A DNA stretch of 19,004 nt from CAZCDS01 sp964497585 (GTDB lineage: Bacteria; Desulfobacterota; Desulfomonilia; Desulfomonilales; Desulfomonilaceae). Shown here one piece after another: positions 14,512 to 19,004 of the stretch. The position numbers were made by a program, and so were the translations under genes. The notes below the pieces were generated by a model that saw nothing but the letters and a program-made list of their open reading frames with translations, was not told the DNA's origin and made no database searches. The stretch covers positions 1 through 19,004 of the forward strand of contig CAZCDS010000095.1 in NCBI GenBank assembly GCA_964497585.1. Direction: 5' to 3'. Position 1 is the first letter of the stretch. Each line of letters begins with the position of its first letter.

Positions 14512-15456
14512 ATGGAGGGCCCAGAAAAAGGAACAATGAGTTTGACGCCTACCCCTGCCGCCCGTGGTTCCGCTTTCCTTGACAATGAGAGAGTGCTCGG
14601 CGCCCTGATGATAGCGCCCGCGGTGATCTATGTACTGCTCCTCGTAGGGTACCCGTTGATTCTGGCCTTTATGTACAGCGTGAGCGACATTACCGTAGGA
14701 TCCCGCCAATTCAAGTATGTGGGTCTGGCGAACTTCAGAGCAATCATTGGTGATCCGACTTTCAGGACGGCTTTGAAGAACACCATTCTGTTCACGGTGG
14801 TATCCACGGTGATTGTGGTGGTATTGGGCAAAATATTGTCTCTTGCCCTGTTGAAAGACTTCCGAGGGAAATTCGTGTTGCGAGGCCTGATCCTGATGCC
14901 CTACGTAGCCCCTATCTCTCTTGGCGTCATCGGCTGGTTATGGATGCTCGACTCCATTTACAGCCCGATCAACTGGCTGTTGAAACACTCGGGTCTCTTT
15001 GGGCCGGACTTCTGGCCCATGTGGCTGGGAGAACCCGGTTTGGCAATGGGTTCCATTATAGCCGTGCACGTCTGGCGCATGTTGCCGCTGGCTACAGTGA
15101 TCATGCTGGCGGGACTGTCGTCGATCCCTCAAGATATTCAGGACGCGGCCAAAGTGGACGGTGCCAGCTATTTCCGTCAGCTCTTTACGATCACGATCCC
15201 CATGATGCTGCCGATCATCCTGGTGGCGGTTCTGTTCGCGATAGTGTTCACTGCGACGGACATCATTATCATTCTGGTTCTGACCCGGGGAGGACCTTAT
15301 GATTCCACCCAGGTACTGGTAAGCCTTGCTTTCTACACCGGTATCGACGCGGGGGACCTTGCCGTTGGAGCGGCAATTGCCTTGTTCCTCGTCCCATTGC
15401 TGGTTGCCGTGGCGATCATGATGCTTAGGCTCGCCCGTCGCGCGGAGGTGGTGTGA
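14512..15456 (+). CDS. ABC importer permease, MalF/UgpA type
   Basis: A 314-residue inner-membrane protein with about six hydrophobic helices; clear ones are at 29-55, 88-114, 123-146 and 178-202. The cytoplasmic EAA loop IPQDIQDAAKVDGASYFRQL (205-224), followed by FTITIP, contacts the ATPase. ATG 14512 lies 4 nt after AGGAGG (14502-14507), which itself overlaps the ATPase stop codon. ATG 14509 is only 1 nt away from it and less likely; ATG 14536 is a further alternative. Translational coupling with the ATPase is likely. Confidence 0.92.
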   Translation: MEGPEKGTMSLTPTPAARGSAFLDNERVLGALMIAPAVIYVLLLVGYPLILAFMYSVSDITVGSRQFKYVGLANFRAIIGDPTFRTALKNTILFTVVSTVIVVVLGKILSLALLKDFRGKFVLRGLILMPYVAPISLGVIGWLWMLDSIYSPINWLLKHSGLFGPDFWPMWLGEPGLAMGSIIAVHVWRMLPLATVIMLAGLSSIPQDIQDAAKVDGASYFRQLFTITIPMMLPIILVAVLFAIVFTATDIIIILVLTRGGPYDSTQVLVSLAFYTGIDAGDLAVGAAIALFLVPLLVAVAIMMLRLARRAEVV

Positions 15457-15457
15457 A

Positions 15458-16315
15458 ATGGAGAGCTGGAAGAAGATTGCCAGGGAGTGGGCGCTCAAGC
15501 TAGCGCACTACCTGACGCTGAGCATATTCGCGTTTTTCGCAGCGGTTCCTTTCTTGTGGATGCTCATCACGACGTTCAAACAGGACGCGGACCTCTACAA
15601 CAGGAACTTCAACCCGTTTATTCTCAACATGGCACCAACCCTCGAACATCTGAGATACCTGTTCACAGAGACATTGTTTGTCAGATGGCTCTTGAATACA
15701 GCCTTTGTGGGTGTGCTGGTTGTGCTCATTACCCTTGTGCTGGCAATACCCGCAGGGTATAGCCTAGTCCGCCTGGGCGGCCGCCTGGGGGAACGGCTGG
15801 GAATCGGGATATTCCTGACCTACCTTGTCGCTCCCACGATCCTCTTCATACCGATGTCGAGAGTTGTCGTCAGCTTGGGGCTTCAGGATTCGCTGTGGTC
15901 GTTGGTGGTGGTTTTTCCGTCGTTCACAGTTCCTTTCGCGATCTGGCTTCTCATGAGCTTCTTTAAATCAATCCCGCCCGAACTGGAAGAAGCGGCCATG
16001 ATCGACGGTCACAGTCGCTGGGGAGCCTTTCTCAGGATGGTGATTCCCATATCGACTCCCGGAATCTTGACCGTGGTGATTTTCAGCTTTACTCTGGTAC
16101 TTCAGGAATACATCTATACTATTACCTTCATCACCGCGTCCAACGAGTATACGGTCAGCGTCGGAGTGCCGACTTTTCTCGTTCACGGGGATGTGTACAA
16201 CTGGGGTGCTCTCATGGGAGGCTGTCTTATTGCCTCAGTGCCGATTGCCATTATCTATAATTTCTTCGTGGACCGCTTTATCGGCGGGCTCACTCTCGGA
16301 GCTGTCAAAGGCTAA
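15458..16315 (+). CDS. ABC importer permease, MalG/UgpE type
   Basis: A 285-residue inner-membrane protein and partner of the preceding permease. Hydrophobic helices are visible near 18-40, 80-104, 116-138, 146-170, 203-225 and 250-275. The EAA loop IPPELEEAAMIDGHSRWGAF (172-191), followed by LRMVIPI, is intact. The ATG begins 1 nt after the stop of the first permease gene, with GGAGG 8 nt upstream inside that gene, so the two are coupled. It is the last gene of the importer operon; no hairpin with a T tract follows closely. Confidence 0.93.
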   Translation: MESWKKIAREWALKLAHYLTLSIFAFFAAVPFLWMLITTFKQDADLYNRNFNPFILNMAPTLEHLRYLFTETLFVRWLLNTAFVGVLVVLITLVLAIPAGYSLVRLGGRLGERLGIGIFLTYLVAPTILFIPMSRVVVSLGLQDSLWSLVVVFPSFTVPFAIWLLMSFFKSIPPELEEAAMIDGHSRWGAFLRMVIPISTPGILTVVIFSFTLVLQEYIYTITFITASNEYTVSVGVPTFLVHGDVYNWGALMGGCLIASVPIAIIYNFFVDRFIGGLTLGAVKG

Positions 16316-17030
16316 ACGACCACGTCCGGAGGAGATGGATCCCGATGTGCGCTAATAAACTCTCTCCCTGTAATCGATCACCGGGAAGAAGCGACTATTC
16401 CCCGAAATGGTCTTTTCAAAGCCGTTGTTCAGTCTGGAGCGGAAAGGCTCTCTCCGCGCAGGTGCGCCTTCGACCGTAGGCGCGGATCAGTGGGGACGCC
16501 TGTGGCTGCCCCGGACGCCGAGCCGGGCGCAAGGGCCCTCGAGTCTACTGACCATGAAGTCTATTCCCCATGGGACTTCTTCTGGGAAGTCGTCAAGAGT
16601 GATCGCTGATGTGATAGGCACCCATTACATGCGGGTGGAGAGACTCTTTAGTGAGATCTGGAAACTCGCGTCCGACGGGCGGGGTCAGAGTTCGATGGTT
16701 TTGCCTTTTGATTCACGCTTGGTCGCGAATGACCACATTTGTGCTTGAACTGTGGAAAAACTCTCGGCTTCAATTGTGGCCTTTCCTTGTCCTTGAAGCT
16801 GATTAGTGTAGGAACAAGGGACCAACTCCAGGGACGGTGGGCAGCAAGCCACCCTTTGGGGGGCAACTTCAAAGCCACGTGCTTTGCACGTGGATCTTTA
16901 CAGCAATTGCAGAAGGTTTTGTTCGATTGGCAGGCTGTAAAGCCGGCTCCAAAGTTATAGGAATCGGACATTGATTTTGACGCTTGCTCTAGAATAGTGG
17001 ATTGGCTGGTTCAGTCCGATTTCAGAACAA
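16316..17030. other. Gene-poor stretch after the importer operon
   Basis: No supported gene. A perfect ribosome binding site (GGAGGAG) at about 16328-16334 precedes ATGGATCCC, but the frame stops after six codons, so it may be the start of a lost gene. An open frame of 113 codons at 16407-16748 has no start signal; its part VIADVIGTHYMRVERLFSEI looks protein-like and may be a fragment of a decayed gene. A hairpin with perfect 8-bp arms CCACGTGC/GCACGTGG (16875-16893, loop TTT) is also present. Confidence 0.45.
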
Positions 17031-17052
17031 GGAGGCCCCCGCCGGGGCCTCC
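17031..17052 (-). terminator. GC-rich hairpin ending the DUF362 gene
   Basis: Perfect 9-bp stem GGAGGCCCC (17031-17039) and GGGGCCTCC (17044-17052) with a 4-nt loop. On the - strand it is followed by TTGTTCT, a weak T-rich tail, and lies 21 nt beyond the stop codon of the - strand gene. On the + strand it is followed by CTTTCC, so it may serve both directions. Confidence 0.6.
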
Positions 17053-17072
17053 CTTTCCGTGCTAAAGAAAGG

Positions 17073-18395
17073 TCATTTCTTAGGGTAGCGTGGGTCGAGG
17101 ACCCCTTCGGTAGGACGCCCGAAAGACGCGGCGTCCACTCCCTTTAGGGGGTGCTGCCGGGCATACATGGGTTTCAGCTTGGTAGCTGCTATCCGGGGGT
17201 AGTAGGTTTTGATGGCCTCCCGGCTTCGGTCCAGCTCAACTTCCACCAACTCGTAATCCCCGCTGCCCAAGCCGTTTTCTACGCCTCCGTAAACCTGAGG
17301 CTCGATATCCTTGCCCTTGATCATGTTCAGCTTGGCGCTGCCCGCGGACAGGCAGCCGCAGTCCTCGGCCTCGGAGTTGTTGAGTCCCGGGGCCTGATTC
17401 ATCAGGTCTATGCAGGCCTTGTCCACGGCCACCGGGTCGTAGGAGGCAAAGACCCCCAGTCCGTTGACAATGGGCGTATCCGTCCACCCATAGCAGTCGC
17501 AGACGGGGGTGATGTCCACTGCGTAGTTCAAGAAGTAGGCCTTGCCGTCCGGCTTGGTCTTCATCACCGCCAGGGCGGAATCCGCGATGCGTCGGCCCAG
17601 GGCCGGCAGATGGTCGAAACGCTGAACCGCTCCCACCCCTGCCATGTTGATGCAAAGATTGGCGCAGGCAAAGCAGTATACGCAGGCCTCCTGGTCCACC
17701 TTTAGTCCCTCCGGCCCCACCTCGATAGCGCTCTCAGGGCAGCAGTCCTGACAGGTCTGCCACCAGTCGCAGTCGCGTCCCAGGCACTTGGTTGGGTCAA
17801 TCACGGGTTTGTCACCGGCCAAAGCCCCGTGCAGGTTCATCTTGCCTCGCTTGGACGCGCAGCCCACGCCGATGTTTTTAATGGCCCCGCCGAATCCCCC
17901 TGCCGGGTGCCCCTTGAAATGGGCCACGGATAAAAGCGCGTCAGCGTCGGCTATGGCCCGGGCCACGAACTGCTTGTTGAGGTAGCTGCCGGCCCCTTCC
18001 AAGTCGACGACGATGTCGTCGGTACCCAGCCAACCGTCTGCCATTATAATGGGGGCACCCACCGTGGACCGGGAAAAGCCGTTCTGGGCAGCAGTCTCCA
18101 GGTGGTCTATGGCAAGGGTGCGGCTTATCCAGGGATGGTAAGGCATGGTGGTGGTGTCGGTCACGAAGGGGCGCAGACCTCGTTCTTTCAGAGCCTCCAC
18201 CAGAGTGCGAATTATTATGGGTCGCAAATAGCCCACATTGTAGGCTTCGCCCATATGAGTCTTTACTGCAACTATATCGCCCGCCTTCAGGCCGTCCAGC
18301 CAGCCGGAATGCTCCAAAATCTGCCGCCCCTTTATCGCCGTAGACTCCATGAAGCGCTTCGCCCGTGCGTCCATATACCAGACCGTCGATTCCAT
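17073..18395 (-). CDS. DUF362 domain protein with ferredoxin-like cysteine clusters
   Basis: A 440-residue cytosolic protein. The N-terminal 195 residues show the DUF362 pattern (VAVKTHMGE, GLRPFVTDTTTMPY, LSVAHFKGHPAGGFGGAIKNI). Next comes a Cys-rich section: C204, C209, C215, C218, C219-P, then C238-x2-C-x2-C-x3-C248. The second set fits one 4Fe-4S cluster; the first set has an unusual spacing. DUF362 returns after it (VNGLGVFASYDPVAVDKACIDL). ATG 18395 follows AGGAGG at 6 nt; the longer frame to 18422 is rejected. Family members occur mainly in anaerobes and are of uncertain function, probably redox-linked. The gene is alone on this strand with its own terminator. Confidence 0.88.
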   Translation of the reverse strand: MESTVWYMDARAKRFMESTAIKGRQILEHSGWLDGLKAGDIVAVKTHMGEAYNVGYLRPIIIRTLVEALKERGLRPFVTDTTTMPYHPWISRTLAIDHLETAAQNGFSRSTVGAPIIMADGWLGTDDIVVDLEGAGSYLNKQFVARAIADADALLSVAHFKGHPAGGFGGAIKNIGVGCASKRGKMNLHGALAGDKPVIDPTKCLGRDCDWWQTCQDCCPESAIEVGPEGLKVDQEACVYCFACANLCINMAGVGAVQRFDHLPALGRRIADSALAVMKTKPDGKAYFLNYAVDITPVCDCYGWTDTPIVNGLGVFASYDPVAVDKACIDLMNQAPGLNNSEAEDCGCLSAGSAKLNMIKGKDIEPQVYGGVENGLGSGDYELVEVELDRSREAIKTYYPRIAATKLKPMYARQHPLKGVDAASFGRPTEGVLDPRYPKK

Positions 18396-18422
18396 AATCC
18401 GCCTCCTGTACGATTCTCCCAT

Positions 18423-18643
18423 GATTTGTGGTCAAGGGATGTGTTCAAAATCCTATTGGAATTCATCGTTAAGTCCTGTAATTCTCTTGAGCTGGTGGTA
18501 ATTCGCACGGTTAATCATCTGATCAGTTACGCTCGAGGAATTGCTTGCCTGTTTTGGAATTATGCGGCGACCCTCCTTTTTCAGGCCTCATGGCACGATT
18601 GAGGAGTCGAGGGATGGCCGCCCCCCATAACCTGAGCCACTTC
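18423..18643. other. Upstream region of the DUF362 gene
   Basis: Nothing coding is supported. On the - strand the region contains TTGAACACATCCCTTGACC, two overlapping -35-like hexamers, but no convincing -10 box at the right distance. It presumably holds the promoter of the DUF362 gene. Confidence 0.3.
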
Positions 18644-18856
18644 TTAGGTTAAGGTCTTCTGTGTACGGACTTCCCTTGAACATAATATCATCTCCAGCAT
18701 ATTCCGGACAATGAACGTTTTGAAGAAGGCTTCCGGAGCCGGCGGTCTGTATCCTGCATCCCGAATGGGTTTCCAGTGAATTCCGGGAATTGCGGGTACA
18801 CCATACTTAATTCCGGTGAACTCGGCGTGTCTCGGGAAAAGACCCTGTCTTCTCAT
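18644..18856 (-). CDS. Doubtful 70-residue ORF overlapping a dispersed repeat
   Basis: It begins MRRQGLFPRHAEFTGIKYGV with a good ribosome binding site (AGGAGG, about 5 nt before ATG 18856), but residues 15-28 are encoded by dispersed repeat copy D. The second half (RPPAPEAFFKTFIVRNMLEM) matches nothing I recognise. It could be a short gene, a gene start fused to a repeat insertion, or chance. The interval 18857-19004 holds no gene. Confidence 0.25.
   Translation of the reverse strand: MRRQGLFPRHAEFTGIKYGVPAIPGIHWKPIRDAGYRPPAPEAFFKTFIVRNMLEMILCSREVRTQKTLT
18778..18814 (-). repeat. Dispersed 37-bp repeat, copy D
   Basis: Read on the - strand it starts GGAATTAAGTATGGTGTACC and ends CCCGGAATTC. 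It is about 13 kb from the other three copies, which shows that the repeat is dispersed and not a local duplication. Confidence 0.65.
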
Positions 18857-19004
18857 GGGGCCTCCTTTCGCTCGCTTGCCTCAGACTGTCTGCGGTCTCT
18901 CCTCTCCTAAGAAATTTCCACCACCAAGCCTCCAAGCGACTGTGTTGCTTTGTCAAGCACAAACTTCACGAAATGGGCGCCTTGATTTCATCATGGCGTT
19001 CGTG

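Noticed and set aside
16407..16748. 113-codon frame after the importer operon
   Set aside because: No ribosome binding site and mostly low-complexity sequence; only a short part looks protein-like, so it is mentioned as a possible relic only.
18634..18656. Hairpin AACCTGAG/TTCTTAGGTT as a terminator
   Set aside because: It contains a G-U pair and no T tract follows on either strand.

Overview
The window looks like chromosome of a GC-rich, mostly anaerobic-type bacterium. A deltaproteobacterium in the broad sense (Desulfobacterota; Desulfomonile or Syntrophobacter-like) fits best. This is inferred from protein style (type I-beta DAHP synthase, DUF362/ferredoxin protein, Tat-exported sugar-type binding protein), a REP-associated transposase remnant and many dispersed palindromic repeats. 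No rRNA, confident tRNA, CRISPR array or intact mobile element is present.

Left part (1-3170, + strand): an unassigned, possibly structured stretch; a small CxxC...CxxC protein; a cluster of strong palindromes; a seven-repeat cytosolic ankyrin protein; and a DAHP synthase (first step of the shikimate pathway) behind a compact control region. That region holds a promoter, a 26-codon leader peptide with seven Tyr codons (five in a row) and two Phe codons, a candidate antiterminator starting 1 nt after the leader stop codon, and a strong rho-independent terminator ending just before the aroF ribosome binding site. It reads as a tyrosine-sensing ribosome-mediated attenuator and is the best finding in the window.

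Middle-left (3170-6500): a repeat-rich accessory zone with an exported ankyrin protein on the - strand, whose last codons follow an 11-C tract, a broken RAYT-type transposase gene, and three of four copies of a 37-bp dispersed repeat with core ATGGTGT. A second repeat type, GGGTGCCAC followed by a hairpin of variable stem, occurs three times between 765 and 3294.

Middle and right (6476-16315, + strand): a catabolic island. It has a GntR/FCD regulator with its own promoter, a multiply frameshifted CoxM-type FAD subunit pseudogene, a beta-hydroxyacid dehydrogenase (MmsB/GarR family), a CoA-acylating aldehyde dehydrogenase (MmsA family), a ferritin-like small protein with altered metal ligands, and a four-gene CUT1-type ABC importer (Tat binding protein, ATPase, two permeases). 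Together they suggest uptake of a sugar-like or polyol compound and oxidation through a semialdehyde to an acyl-CoA; the substrate cannot be read from sequence.

Right end (16316-19004): a gene-poor stretch, a terminator, a - strand DUF362/ferredoxin-type protein, and a final repeat-bearing spacer with the fourth 37-bp repeat copy.
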